DNA of 64,000 nucleotides from Streptomyces eurocidicus (GCF_002891295.1 NZ_LGUI01000011.1:1-64000); one strand, 5' to 3'; positions 8,328-16,185 are shown, counted from the stretch's first letter. The notes: generated from the sequence alone by a model not told the origin. Numbers and translations are program-made.

Positions 8328-8638
8328 CGGCGGGCGAGCGCGACGTACCGGTCAAGCGGGCGCAACGGACGCCGCTCGCGCCCGAACTGGTCGGCACGGC
8401 GATGTGCGTCGTGTGCCACGAACGGACGATGAAGCTCCCCGGGCACAACGGCGGGGTGTGCATCGAGTGTTACGCCAGGGAGGCCAACGCGGACGTGCGG
8501 ATCGCCCGGGCGTCGCACTCCTGGGTGCCGGCGAACTTCGTCGGGTGCCCGTGCCTCGCCTGCGGCAGCGAGGACGTCGACGCCAACGGCTATCTCTTCT
8601 GGTGCGCCAACTGCCGCATGGTCGCCCGCGTCGCGTAG
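8324..8638 (+). CDS. Small four-CxxC zinc-ribbon protein
   Basis: 104 residues starting at the ATG that overlaps the previous stop codon. Four cysteine pairs are visible: CVVC, CIEC, a CPCLAC cluster and CANC, making two zinc ribbons. The first half (MKLPGHNGGVCIECYAREANADV) resembles treble-clef/ribbon proteins of unknown role; the second (CGSEDVDANGYLFWCANCRM) is a classic ribbon. No DNA-binding or enzymatic domain is recognisable. An upstream ATG at 8288 would add residues that overlap the coding part of the previous gene, so 8324 is preferred. Partner of the 43-residue protein by operon structure. Confidence 0.78.
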   Translation: MTAGERDVPVKRAQRTPLAPELVGTAMCVVCHERTMKLPGHNGGVCIECYAREANADVRIARASHSWVPANFVGCPCLACGSEDVDANGYLFWCANCRMVARVA

Positions 8639-8662
8639 GCCCCGCCCCGGGCGGGCGGGGCC
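8638..8662. terminator. Bidirectional hairpin between convergent genes
   Basis: A 10-bp stem (8638-8647 with 8653-8662) with a five-base loop fills most of the 32-base gap between the zinc-ribbon gene and the convergent RidA gene, suited to terminating both. Confidence 0.65.
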
Positions 8663-8670
8663 GTCGCGGG

Positions 8671-9075
8671 TCAGTCGAGCACGGCGAGGGCGTCGATCTC
8701 GACCAGCAGGCCGTCGGGCAGGCCCACGTACACCGTCGTACGGGCCGCCGGGGCCTCCTTGAGGTCGGCGAGGAACTCGTCGTAGACCTCGTTCATCTCG
8801 GCGAAGTGCGCGGTGTCGGTCAGGTAGACGCGGAGCATGACCACGTCCTCCAGGCTCGCGCCGCCCGCCTCCAGGACGGCCTTGACGTTGGCGAGGGTCT
8901 GCCGGGTCTGCTCGCGCAGGGTCGGCCCGGCGAGCACGGGCTCCTGGCCCGGTTCGACGGGCAGGAAGCCGACCTGGCCGGCGACCTGGAGGATATTGCC
9001 CTTGCGCACGCCGTGCGAGAACTTGGCGGGCGCGGCGGCGTGGCCGGCGGGGTGGACCGCGGTCTTCTGGGTCAT
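8671..9075 (-). CDS. RidA/YjgF-family enamine/imine deaminase
   Basis: 134-residue protein of the Rid superfamily, which hydrolyses reactive enamines/imines released by PLP-dependent deaminases. It shows KGNILQVAGQVGF near residue 26, the PTLREQTRQTLANVKAVLE helix, and the conserved arginine in AARTTVYVG (about residue 110). The length is usual for the family. Its ATG overlaps the stop of the IclR gene (TCAT on the plus strand at 9072-9075), so the two are co-translated. Being in one transcription unit with the regulator, and across the divergent promoter from a PLP amino-acid deaminase, makes protection against 2-aminoacrylate-type intermediates a sensible role (inference). Confidence 0.85.
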   Translation of the reverse strand: MTQKTAVHPAGHAAAPAKFSHGVRKGNILQVAGQVGFLPVEPGQEPVLAGPTLREQTRQTLANVKAVLEAGGASLEDVVMLRVYLTDTAHFAEMNEVYDEFLADLKEAPAARTTVYVGLPDGLLVEIDALAVLD

Positions 9076-9872
9076 GGCGTTTCCTTCGTGAGGGGGAACG
9101 AGCGGGACGGGTCGTGCCGGTCTCCGGGAAGAGGTCTTCCGGAGTACTCCGCGCTGATCGCCTCGGCGGTGCGGCGCAGCAGCGGGAGGAGCGCGAGGAG
9201 TTCCTCGGCGGTGACGACGACGTTGGGCGCCGAGATGGAGCAGGCCGCGACGACGCGCCCGGCCACGCCCCGGACGGGCGCCCCGACGCAGTTGATGGAC
9301 TCCTCGTGGCCGCCGAGGTCGGTGGCCCAGCCCTGCTCGCGCACGGTAGCCAGCTCCTTGAGGAAGGCGGCGGCGTTCGGTGTCGAACGGGCGGTGTAGG
9401 CCGGGTAGTCGAGCCGCTCGGCGAGCGCGCGGCGCTCGGGCTCGGGGAGGTCGGCGAGGAGCAGCTTGGCGACGGCGGCGACGGTGATCGCGACGGGCTT
9501 GCCGATGCGGGAGTACATCCGTACGGGGTAGCGGCTCTCGACCTTGTCGATGTAGAGGACCTCGCCCTCCTCGTGCACGGCGAGGTGCACGGTGTGGCCG
9601 CACGCCTCGTTGAGGGCGACGAGGTGGGGGTGGGCGATCTCCCGTACGTCGAGGCTCTCGACGGCCTGCTGGGCGAGGGCGAACAGGCGGGCGCCGAGGC
9701 GGTAGCGCTGGTCCTGCTGGCGGTGGACGAAGCCGTGCTCGTGCAGGGTGCGCAGGAGGCGCAGCGCGGTGGACTTGTGGACGCCGAGCCGGGTCGCCAC
9801 CTGTTCGAGGTTGGCGGGGCCCTCGGCGAGGAGCGGGAGGATGGTCAGCGCCCGGTCGACGGTCTGGCTCAT
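9072..9872 (-). CDS. IclR-family transcriptional regulator
   Basis: 266 residues. An N-terminal winged helix-turn-helix (about 1-65, ANLEQVATRLGVHKSTALRLLRTL) is followed by the IclR effector domain (about 75-240), with GHTVHLAVHEEGEVLYIDKV, the AAVAKLLLADLPE segment and the C-terminal INCVGAPVRG...VVAACSISAP core. It lies between ridA and the PfkB kinase in a minus-strand unit. The likely target is the divergent promoter region at 11.75-11.88 kb, where a palindrome is seen. The effector cannot be read from sequence; a D-amino acid or acylated derivative is suggested by the neighbours. Confidence 0.87.
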   Translation of the reverse strand: MSQTVDRALTILPLLAEGPANLEQVATRLGVHKSTALRLLRTLHEHGFVHRQQDQRYRLGARLFALAQQAVESLDVREIAHPHLVALNEACGHTVHLAVHEEGEVLYIDKVESRYPVRMYSRIGKPVAITVAAVAKLLLADLPEPERRALAERLDYPAYTARSTPNAAAFLKELATVREQGWATDLGGHEESINCVGAPVRGVAGRVVAACSISAPNVVVTAEELLALLPLLRRTAEAISAEYSGRPLPGDRHDPSRSFPLTKETP

Positions 9873-9934
9873 GCGCGTGACCCGCCGTTCCCGTGGCGGG
9901 CGGTCGTGGCGCGCGAGTGCGCGGGGTCGTTCAT
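9869..9934 (-). CDS. Possible 21-residue coupling ORF between kinase and IclR gene
   Basis: In the 58-base gap between the kinase stop and the IclR start there is one open frame. Its ATG (9932-9934) overlaps the kinase TGA, and its TGA (9869-9871) overlaps the IclR ATG, giving two successive ATGA junctions. The peptide starts MNDPAHSRATTARHG and looks like nothing known. It may serve only to carry ribosomes from the kinase to the regulator, or may be chance in GC-rich DNA. Confidence 0.3.
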   Translation of the reverse strand: MNDPAHSRATTARHGNGGSRA

Positions 9935-11751
9935 GCGGTGCGGTCCTCCACCTCGGCGTACGGGGCCTCGGCCGCGGGCGGACGGTGCGTCCAGCCGGGG
10001 CCGAGTCGCAGTCTCCCCCAGGCGGCGTCGTCGAGCGCGGCCAGCCGGTCGGCGTCCGCCCGGCGCGGCGGCGCGCCGAGGTCCCCGGCGGTGGTGAGCG
10101 CGGCGGCGGCCATGAGGTGCCCGTGCCGCAACCGTGCCCGGACGCCCAGCCCGCGCAGGGTGGCGGAGAGGAACCCGGCGGCGAAGGCGTCACCGGCGCC
10201 GACGGGGGCGACGACGTCGACACGGAGGGCGGGGACGGAGAGGACCCGGTCGCGGGGGCGGGCGGGGCCGCCAACGCTGCCGGGACCGCCAGGACCGCCA
10301 GGACCGCCAGGACCGCCAGGACCGCCAGGACCGCCAGGACCGCCAGGACCGCCAGGACCGCCAGGACCGCCAGGACCGCCAGGACCGCCAGGACCGCCAG
10401 GACGGGAACGGTCCGGGGCGCGGCGGGTTCCGTGTTCCGGGGTGCCGGGCCCGGACGCGCCCTCGCCGGGGGCGACCGGCCCCGGCGTACGGGGCGGCAG
10501 GCCGCCACCCCCCTGGGCGTGGGCCTCTCGGGGCGCCCGGCCCTCGGGGGCGGGCCGGCCGGAGCCCGCGTCCGCGCTCGTCGCGTCCGCGTCGTACCCC
10601 TCCCGTACGTACGCCACCGCCCCCGCCGCGCCCCGCTTGACGACCAGGACGTCCGGTTCGGGCAGCGCGGCCCGGATCGCGGCGGGGCCGTGCAGGCCCC
10701 AGGCCGCCTCCGCCTCGTCCTCGCCGACGAAGACGAGGTCGCAGCGGCGGGCGAGCTCGGTGAGGACGGCGGGGCCCTCGGGCGCGTCCCGCCACAGGCC
10801 CACGCGGTAGTTGACGTCGAAGGAGAGCAGCGGGCGGCCGGGCAGCGCGCGGTCCGTCAGCGCGCGGACGAGGGCGAGGCAGCCGGCGGAGAGCGCGGGG
10901 GTGATCCCGGTCAGGTGCAGCACCCGCCCGGCCCAGGCGGCCGCGCGGGGGACGACCTCGGGGGACATGGCGGAGGCGGCGGACCCGGCACGGTAGTAGG
11001 CGACTTCGGCGAGCTCGGCGTGAGCGCCCTCGTGGGAGCCCACGTCGGCGGCGACACCCGGCACCGGGCCGGTTACGTCCGCACAGGAGCCCGGCGGCAC
11101 GGGACCACAGCGGTCCGCCGCCGGAGCGCCGGGCGACGCGTCCACGCAAGGGCCCACCGGCACGGGACCGGAGCAACCCGTACCCGGAGCACCGGACGAC
11201 GCCTCCACACGTACGCCCTCGGCCGTCTCCGGCGCCGGCCCGCGCACACCCGCAGGGGAACCCGTCGGCACAGGGCCGGAGAGGTCCGCCACCGGGGCGC
11301 CGGGCGGCGCGTCCTCGCGGGGGTCCGCCGACGCGGGAGCGTCCGGCTCCGCAACGGCCCCGGCACCCGCCTCCGGGGCGCCCGTCACCGCCCGTTCGCC
11401 CGCCGTCCGGAAGTAGATCCCTGTCGGTCGCAGCAGGTCGCGGCGGACCGCCGAGACGTCCACGCCGTACGCCGCGATCGCCGACACCACGTAGTCGCCG
11501 AAGGCGTCCGCGCCCACCCGGCCGATCCACCGTGTGCGGTGCCCCGCCGCCGCGAGGGCGCAGGCGACGTTCGCCTCCGCTCCGCCGACGCCTCGTTCGA
11601 AGGACGGCACGTCGCCCAGGCGGCCGGGGCAGGAGGGCCGGAAGGCGACCATGGCCTCGCCGAGGCAGACCACTTCCGCGTCCGTGTCCGCCCCGCCGAC
11701 GCCGGTCACCCCGTACCCCTCACTCGCCGAAAAGCCCGCCGTGCACGCCAT
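9931..11751 (-). CDS. PfkB-family sugar kinase (KDG kinase-like) with two long low-complexity insertions
   Basis: 606 residues, about twice the usual 310 for ribokinase/2-keto-3-deoxygluconate kinases. The fold is present in three blocks: residues 25-120 (CLGEAMVAFRP, GGAEANVACALAAAGHRT, RPTGIYFR), 250-386 (HLTGITPAL, FDVNYRVGLW, FVGEDEAE, VVKRGAAGAV) and 505-606, with the catalytic GAGDAFAAGF near 517. Insertion 1 (about 121-250) holds three loose copies of GAPxxxxxGPVPxG. Insertion 2 (about 387-505) ends in thirteen uninterrupted GGP triplets coded by a 9-bp DNA repeat. Both fall at surface loops, so activity may survive. The start MACTAGF at 11751 is the nearest sensible one before the kinase fold; later GTGs are alternatives. 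Substrate unknown. Confidence 0.8.
   Translation of the reverse strand: MACTAGFSASEGYGVTGVGGADTDAEVVCLGEAMVAFRPSCPGRLGDVPSFERGVGGAEANVACALAAAGHRTRWIGRVGADAFGDYVVSAIAAYGVDVSAVRRDLLRPTGIYFRTAGERAVTGAPEAGAGAVAEPDAPASADPREDAPPGAPVADLSGPVPTGSPAGVRGPAPETAEGVRVEASSGAPGTGCSGPVPVGPCVDASPGAPAADRCGPVPPGSCADVTGPVPGVAADVGSHEGAHAELAEVAYYRAGSAASAMSPEVVPRAAAWAGRVLHLTGITPALSAGCLALVRALTDRALPGRPLLSFDVNYRVGLWRDAPEGPAVLTELARRCDLVFVGEDEAEAAWGLHGPAAIRAALPEPDVLVVKRGAAGAVAYVREGYDADATSADAGSGRPAPEGRAPREAHAQGGGGLPPRTPGPVAPGEGASGPGTPEHGTRRAPDRSRPGGPGGPGGPGGPGGPGGPGGPGGPGGPGGPGGPGGPGGPGSVGGPARPRDRVLSVPALRVDVVAPVGAGDAFAAGFLSATLRGLGVRARLRHGHLMAAAALTTAGDLGAPPRRADADRLAALDDAAWGRLRLGPGWTHRPPAAEAPYAEVEDRTA
10283..10399. repeat. 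Thirteen perfect 9-bp tandem repeats inside the kinase gene
   Basis: The unit GGACCGCCA (plus strand) is repeated 13 times without a single mismatch over 117 bases. In the kinase frame it encodes Gly-Gly-Pro. Perfect identity between copies points to recent expansion by slippage, and copy number is likely to vary between isolates or to be mis-assembled from short reads. In the opposite strand it would read as a collagen-like Gly-Pro-Pro run, which has no gene context. Confidence 0.95.
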
Positions 11752-11824
11752 GTGACGGTGTCCCGGACGTTCCGGGACATCCGTTGACCCTGCGCCTGCC
11801 GGGATGTTAGACAGCGGTGAGCGA

Positions 11825-11848
11825 TATACGCAATGGATGTTGCGCATA
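11825..11848. promoter_or_regulatory. Candidate operator in the divergent kinase/deaminase promoter region
   Basis: The arms TATACGCAA (11825-11833) and TTGCGCATA (11840-11848) form an inverted repeat with one mismatch and a six-base spacer. A second, overlapping repeat pairs GTTGC (11839-11843) with GCAAC (11851-11855). The AT-containing palindrome is striking in such GC-rich DNA and lies 28 bases before the deaminase start and 74 bases before the kinase start. IclR-type regulators bind such palindromes, and one is encoded in the adjacent operon; the pairing is inferred. Confidence 0.55.
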
Positions 11849-11875
11849 CTGCAACTGACGTTCACGGGAGGCCTC

Positions 11876-13171
11876 ATGCCGCGCGGCGCCGGACCCTTCA
11901 GCGAGGCCGCCGTCGCGCGCCTCGGCGAGGAACGCCTCGACCACCGCTTCAAGGGCCTGCCCCCGGACGCGGAGGGCCTGACCGCCGGCGCGCTGGCCGC
12001 CGAGCGCCGCCCGCTGTTCACCGGCGGCTTCACCACCCCCGTGCTCACCCTCTCCGCGGCCGCGCTCGACCACAACCTCGCCCTCATGGAGCGCTGGTCG
12101 GCCGAGCGCGACCTCGCCTTCGCGCCGCACGCCAAGACCGCCATGGCGCCGCAGCTGTTCGCGCGCCAGCTCGCCCGCGGCGCGTGGGGCCTCACCGCCG
12201 CGACCCCCGCGCAGGTCCGCGTCTACCGCGCCTTCGGCGTCCGGCGGATACTGCTCGCCAACGAGGTCGTGGACCCGGCCGCCCTGCGCATGCTCGCGGC
12301 GGAGCTCGCCGCCGACCCCGGTTTCCGCCTCCTCGTCTACGTCGACTCGGCGCGCGGCGTGGAGCTCATGGACACCGCCCTGCGCGCGGCCGGCGCCGCA
12401 CGCCCCCTGGACGTCCTCGTCGAACTGGGCGCCGACGGCGGCCGCACGGGGGCGCGCACCGAGGAGGAGTGCGCCGCCGTCGCGGACGCCGTGGCCGCCA
12501 CGGACACGCTGCGGCTGGCCGGCGTCGCCGGCTACGAGGGCGAGATACCGGAGGCCGACGCCGGGCTCGTACGGACCTGGCTGCGGCGGCTGACCGCGCT
12601 CGCCGTGGAGTTCGACCGGACCGGCCGGTTCGCCGGGGCGGCGGAGATCGTGGTGAGCGCGGGCGGCAGCACGTGGTTCGACGCGGTCGCCGACGTCCTG
12701 GCGGAGCTCCCGCCGCTGTCCGCCCCCGTGCGGAAGGTGCTGCGCGCCGGGGCCTACGTCACCCACGACGACGGCCTCTACCGCCGGAAGACACCGTTCA
12801 ACCGCCACCCGGAGCAGGGCGCCCTGCTCCCCGCGCTACGGCTGTGGGCCCAGGTCGTCTCCCGCCCGGAGCCGGGCCGCGCCTACCTCAACGCGGGCAA
12901 GCGCGACGCCCCGTACGACATCGACCTGCCCGAGCCGCAGCTCGTACGCTCCGCGCGCGACGGCTCCGTACGGCCCGCCGGGGGCATGACGGTCGTGGCC
13001 CTCGCCGATCAGCACACCTTCGTGGAGCTGGCGGAGGGCGCGGAGCTGGAGGTCGGGGACTGGGTGGGGCTGGGGCTGTCGCACCCGTGCACGACGTTCG
13101 ACAAGTGGCAGCTGATCCCCCTGGTGGAGGAGGACGGCACGGTCACGGAATACGTCCGCACGTTCTTCTGA
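11876..13171 (+). CDS. PLP-dependent D-amino-acid deaminase (cryptic D-serine dehydratase/D-threonine aldolase fold)
   Basis: 431-residue fold-type III PLP enzyme. The N-terminal alanine-racemase barrel begins around TPVLTLSAAALDHNLALM, and APHAKTAM holds the PLP lysine, matching the PHxKTH-type signature. VDVLVELGADGGRTG-like (LVELGADGGRTG) and AGGSTWFD segments fit the barrel. In the C-terminal beta domain LSHPCTTFDKW supplies a His-Pro-Cys site equivalent to the metal ligands of D-serine dehydratases. Deamination of D-amino acids through an enamine intermediate is the expected chemistry, in keeping with the neighbouring RidA. ATG at 11876 has GGGAGG five bases upstream; an in-frame ATG at 11804 lacks this and overlaps the palindromic operator. 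The next gene begins 63 bases later, on the same strand. Confidence 0.8.
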   Translation: MPRGAGPFSEAAVARLGEERLDHRFKGLPPDAEGLTAGALAAERRPLFTGGFTTPVLTLSAAALDHNLALMERWSAERDLAFAPHAKTAMAPQLFARQLARGAWGLTAATPAQVRVYRAFGVRRILLANEVVDPAALRMLAAELAADPGFRLLVYVDSARGVELMDTALRAAGAARPLDVLVELGADGGRTGARTEEECAAVADAVAATDTLRLAGVAGYEGEIPEADAGLVRTWLRRLTALAVEFDRTGRFAGAAEIVVSAGGSTWFDAVADVLAELPPLSAPVRKVLRAGAYVTHDDGLYRRKTPFNRHPEQGALLPALRLWAQVVSRPEPGRAYLNAGKRDAPYDIDLPEPQLVRSARDGSVRPAGGMTVVALADQHTFVELAEGAELEVGDWVGLGLSHPCTTFDKWQLIPLVEEDGTVTEYVRTFF

Positions 13172-13234
13172 CGCACCGGCACGGCGACGACCCGCCGTGC
13201 GGCGGGCGGGGCCGGAGCCGGGGAAAGGACCACC

Positions 13235-14860
13235 ATGGACACCGTCCTCCGCGACGTCCGCGTCGTCGACGGCACGGGCGCCCCCTCCTACCGCGCGGAC
13301 GTCGCCCTCAAGGACGGCCGCATCGCCGAGATCCGCGGAGAGGGGCACGGCCGCCGCCCCGGCGGTGGCCGTGTGCTCGACGCCCACGGCCTCGCCCTCT
13401 CCCCCGGTTTCATCGACATGCACGCCCACAGCGACCTCGCCCTCCTCCGCGACCCCGCGCACGAGGCCAAGACCGCCCAGGGCGTGACCCTGGAGGTCCT
13501 CGGCCAGGACGGCCTGTCGTACGCGCCCGTCGACGACCGCACCCTCGCCGAGGTCCGCGCCCAGATCACCGGCTGGAACGGCGGCGGCCCCGGGGACACG
13601 AGCGTCGACTTCGACTGGCGGACCGTCGGCGGCTACCTGGACCGGCTCGACCGGCAGGGCATCGCCGTCAACGCCGCCTATCTCGTCCCGCAGGGCACCG
13701 TGCGGATGCTCGCGGTCGGCTGGGAGGACCGGAAGGCCACGGAAGCCGAGGTGGAGCGGATGAAACGGCTGGTCGCCGAGGGCCTGGAACAGGGCGCGGT
13801 GGGCCTCTCCTCCGGACTCACCTACACCCCCGGCATGTACGCGAGCGACGCCGAGCTGACGGAGCTGTGCCGGGTCGTCGCCGCGTACGACGGCTACTAC
13901 TGCCCGCACCACCGCTCGTACGGGGCCGGCGCGCTCGACGCGTACGCGGAGATGATCGCCCTCACCCGGGAGGCGGGCTGCGCCCTGCACCTCGCGCACG
14001 CGACCATGAACTTCGGGGTGAACGAGGGCCGCGCCCCCGAGCTGCTGGCGCTGCTCGACGCCGCGCTCGCGGACGGCGCCGACCTCTCCCTGGACACCTA
14101 TCCGTACACCCCGGGCTGCACCACGCTCGTCGCGATGCTGCCGAGCTGGGCGGGCGAGGGCGGCCCGGAGGCGGTCCTGGCGCGGCTGCGGGACGACGCG
14201 ACGGCCGAGCGGATCCGGCACGCGATGGAGACCGAGGGCGCGGACGGCTGTCACGGGGTGCCGATCGACTGGGCCGCCATCGAGATCTCCGGGGTGGCGG
14301 ACCCGGCGCTGACCGGGTACGTCGGCCGGACCGTCGCCGCCCTCGCCCGGGCGCGCGGCGAGCGGCCGTGGGCCGTCGCCCGCGGGCTGCTGATCGCCGA
14401 CCGGCTGGGGCCGACGATCCTCCAGCACGTGGGGCACGAGGAGAACGTACGGGCGATCATGCGCCATCGCGCGCACACCGGCGGCAGCGACGGGATCCTG
14501 CACGGCGCCAAGCCGCACCCCCGGGCGTACGGCACGTTTCCGCACTACCTGGGCCACTACGCGCGGGAGCTCGGGGTGCTCTCGCTGGAGGAGTGCGTGG
14601 CGCATCTCACGTCGCGTCCCGCGGCCCGGCTGAGGCTGCCCGACCGGGGTCTCGTACGCGAGGGATACCGCGCCGACCTGGTGCTCTTCGATCCGGCGAC
14701 CGTGGCCGCCGGTGCCACTTTCGAAGCCCCGCGGACACTTCCGACCGGCATTCCTTATGTCCTGATTGCCGGACGCTTTGTGATGGAAGACGGGCGCCGG
14801 ACGGACGTCCTGGCGGGGCGGACGGTCCGGCGGTCGCCGGGGCGCCGGTCCGGGCCCTGA
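13235..14860 (+). CDS. N-acyl-D-amino-acid deacylase (D-aminoacylase)
   Basis: 541-residue amidohydrolase of the D-aminoacylase family; it removes the acyl group from N-acyl-D-amino acids. Landmarks: LRDVRVVDGTGAP at the beginning, SPGFIDMHAHSD with the metal-binding HxH (about residues 64-66), QDGLSYAP, SSGLTYTPGMYAS, LHLAHATMN with a metal-site histidine, ILQHVGHEENVR, and the C-terminal YRADLVLFDP return to the small beta domain. The signature GGSDGILHGAKPHPRAYGTFP is characteristic for this family (quoted in part: SDGILHGAKPHPR). It lies 63 bases after the PLP deaminase, so the pair could convert N-acyl-D-amino acids to 2-oxo acids. ATG at 13235 follows GGGGAAAGGA. Confidence 0.87.
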   Translation: MDTVLRDVRVVDGTGAPSYRADVALKDGRIAEIRGEGHGRRPGGGRVLDAHGLALSPGFIDMHAHSDLALLRDPAHEAKTAQGVTLEVLGQDGLSYAPVDDRTLAEVRAQITGWNGGGPGDTSVDFDWRTVGGYLDRLDRQGIAVNAAYLVPQGTVRMLAVGWEDRKATEAEVERMKRLVAEGLEQGAVGLSSGLTYTPGMYASDAELTELCRVVAAYDGYYCPHHRSYGAGALDAYAEMIALTREAGCALHLAHATMNFGVNEGRAPELLALLDAALADGADLSLDTYPYTPGCTTLVAMLPSWAGEGGPEAVLARLRDDATAERIRHAMETEGADGCHGVPIDWAAIEISGVADPALTGYVGRTVAALARARGERPWAVARGLLIADRLGPTILQHVGHEENVRAIMRHRAHTGGSDGILHGAKPHPRAYGTFPHYLGHYARELGVLSLEECVAHLTSRPAARLRLPDRGLVREGYRADLVLFDPATVAAGATFEAPRTLPTGIPYVLIAGRFVMEDGRRTDVLAGRTVRRSPGRRSGP

Positions 14861-14924
14861 GCGGCCCTCCGGTGTGACGGGAATCCACGCGCGGGGGTCC
14901 CGGGGCCCCCGTATGGTGGCCGTC

Positions 14925-16136
14925 ATGCAGGTGATCCAGTCAACGAAGCTCGCCAACGTCTGCTACGAAATCCGTGGCCCGGTGCTCGAGGAGGCGATGC
15001 GGCTGGAAGCGGCAGGTCACCGCATCCTCAAGCTCAACACCGGCAACCCCGCGACCTTCGGCTTCGAGTGCCCGCCGGAGATCCTTGAGGACATGCTCCG
15101 CAACGTCGGCAGCGCACACGGCTACGGCGACGCCAAGGGGCTGCTCTCCGCCCGCCGGGCGGTGGTGCAGCACTACGAGACCAAGGGCATCGAGCTGTCC
15201 GTCGAGGACGTCTACCTCGGCAACGGCGTCTCGGAGCTGATCCAGATGTCGATGCAGGCGCTGCTCGACGACGGCGACGAGGTGCTCGTCCCGGCGCCGG
15301 ACTACCCGCTGTGGACGGCGTCCGTCTCGCTGGCCGGCGGCACGGCGGTGCACTACCGCTGCGACGAGCAGTCGGACTGGATGCCGGACCTCGCCGACGT
15401 GGAGCGGAAGGTCACCGACCGCACCAAGGCCATCGTCATCATCAACCCGAACAACCCCACGGGCGCGGTCTACGACGACGAGATGCTGCGCGGCCTGACG
15501 GAGATCGCCCGCCGCCACAACCTGATCGTCTGCTCCGACGAGATCTACGACAAGATCCTCTACGACGGCGTCACCCACACGCCGACCGCGGCCATCGCCC
15601 CGGACCTGCTCACCCTGACCTTCAACGGCCTGTCGAAGTCCTACCGGGTCGCGGGGTACCGCAGCGGCTGGATGGCCGTGTGCGGCCCGAAGGCGCACGC
15701 CGACAGCTATATCGAGGGCCTGACGATCCTCGCCAACATGCGGCTGTGCGCGAACATGCCCGCGCAGCACGCGGTGGCCACGGCGCTCGGCGGCAAGCAG
15801 TCGATCAACGACCTGGTGCTGCCCGGCGGCCGGCTGCGGGAGCAGCGTGACGTGGCGTACGAGCTGCTGACCCGGATCCCGGGCGTGACCTGTGTGAAGC
15901 CCAAGGGGGCGCTGTACGCCTTCCCCCGGCTCGACCCCAAGGTCTACAAGATCAAGGACGACCGGCAGATGGTCCTGGACCTGCTCCGGGCCGAGAAGAT
16001 CATGGTGGTGCACGGCACCGGCTTCAACTGGCCGGAGCCCGACCACTTCCGTCTGGTCACGCTGCCGAACACCGAGGACCTGGCAGAAGCGGTGACGCGG
16101 ATCGGCACCTTCCTGGACGGCTACAGCCAGCCCTGA
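14925..16136 (+). CDS. Class I/II aminotransferase, AlaA-like (glutamate-pyruvate type)
   Basis: 403-residue PLP aminotransferase. It has LKLNTGNPATFGFECP at the N-terminus, HGYGDAKGLLSARRAV, VYLGNGVSELIQMSMQALL, IINPNNPTGAVY for cofactor contact, SDEIYDKILYDG, and the Schiff-base lysine in NGLSKSYRVAGYRSGW. This set is characteristic of the AlaA/YfbQ alanine transaminase group, although aspartate aminotransferase activity cannot be excluded. ATG 14925 (MQVIQSTKLANVCYE) is used because homologues start there; the in-frame GTG at 14874 would add an unlike segment. It is preceded by a short GC hairpin and stands as its own unit. Confidence 0.86.
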   Translation: MQVIQSTKLANVCYEIRGPVLEEAMRLEAAGHRILKLNTGNPATFGFECPPEILEDMLRNVGSAHGYGDAKGLLSARRAVVQHYETKGIELSVEDVYLGNGVSELIQMSMQALLDDGDEVLVPAPDYPLWTASVSLAGGTAVHYRCDEQSDWMPDLADVERKVTDRTKAIVIINPNNPTGAVYDDEMLRGLTEIARRHNLIVCSDEIYDKILYDGVTHTPTAAIAPDLLTLTFNGLSKSYRVAGYRSGWMAVCGPKAHADSYIEGLTILANMRLCANMPAQHAVATALGGKQSINDLVLPGGRLREQRDVAYELLTRIPGVTCVKPKGALYAFPRLDPKVYKIKDDRQMVLDLLRAEKIMVVHGTGFNWPEPDHFRLVTLPNTEDLAEAVTRIGTFLDGYSQP

Positions 16137-16162
16137 GCAAGATCTCGCCCTGTAAGTAAAAC

Positions 16163-16184
16163 AACTTTAGATGCCGTCTAAGTT
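16163..16184. promoter_or_regulatory. AT-rich near-palindrome upstream of the small unknown gene
   Basis: AACTTTAGA (16163-16171) faces TCTAAGTT (16177-16184) across the spacer TGCCG; one unpaired T interrupts the left arm. Such low-GC symmetry is rare here and lies about 35 bases before the start codon at 16219, where a promoter and operator are expected. Which regulator binds is unknown. Confidence 0.45.
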
Positions 16185-16185
16185 A

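Noticed and set aside
9893..10810. Plus-strand frame with a collagen-like Gly-Pro-Pro run
   Set aside because: It is the reverse side of the kinase gene's 9-bp repeat. It has no ribosome binding site and no family similarity outside the repeat, and it runs antisense to conserved kinase blocks.
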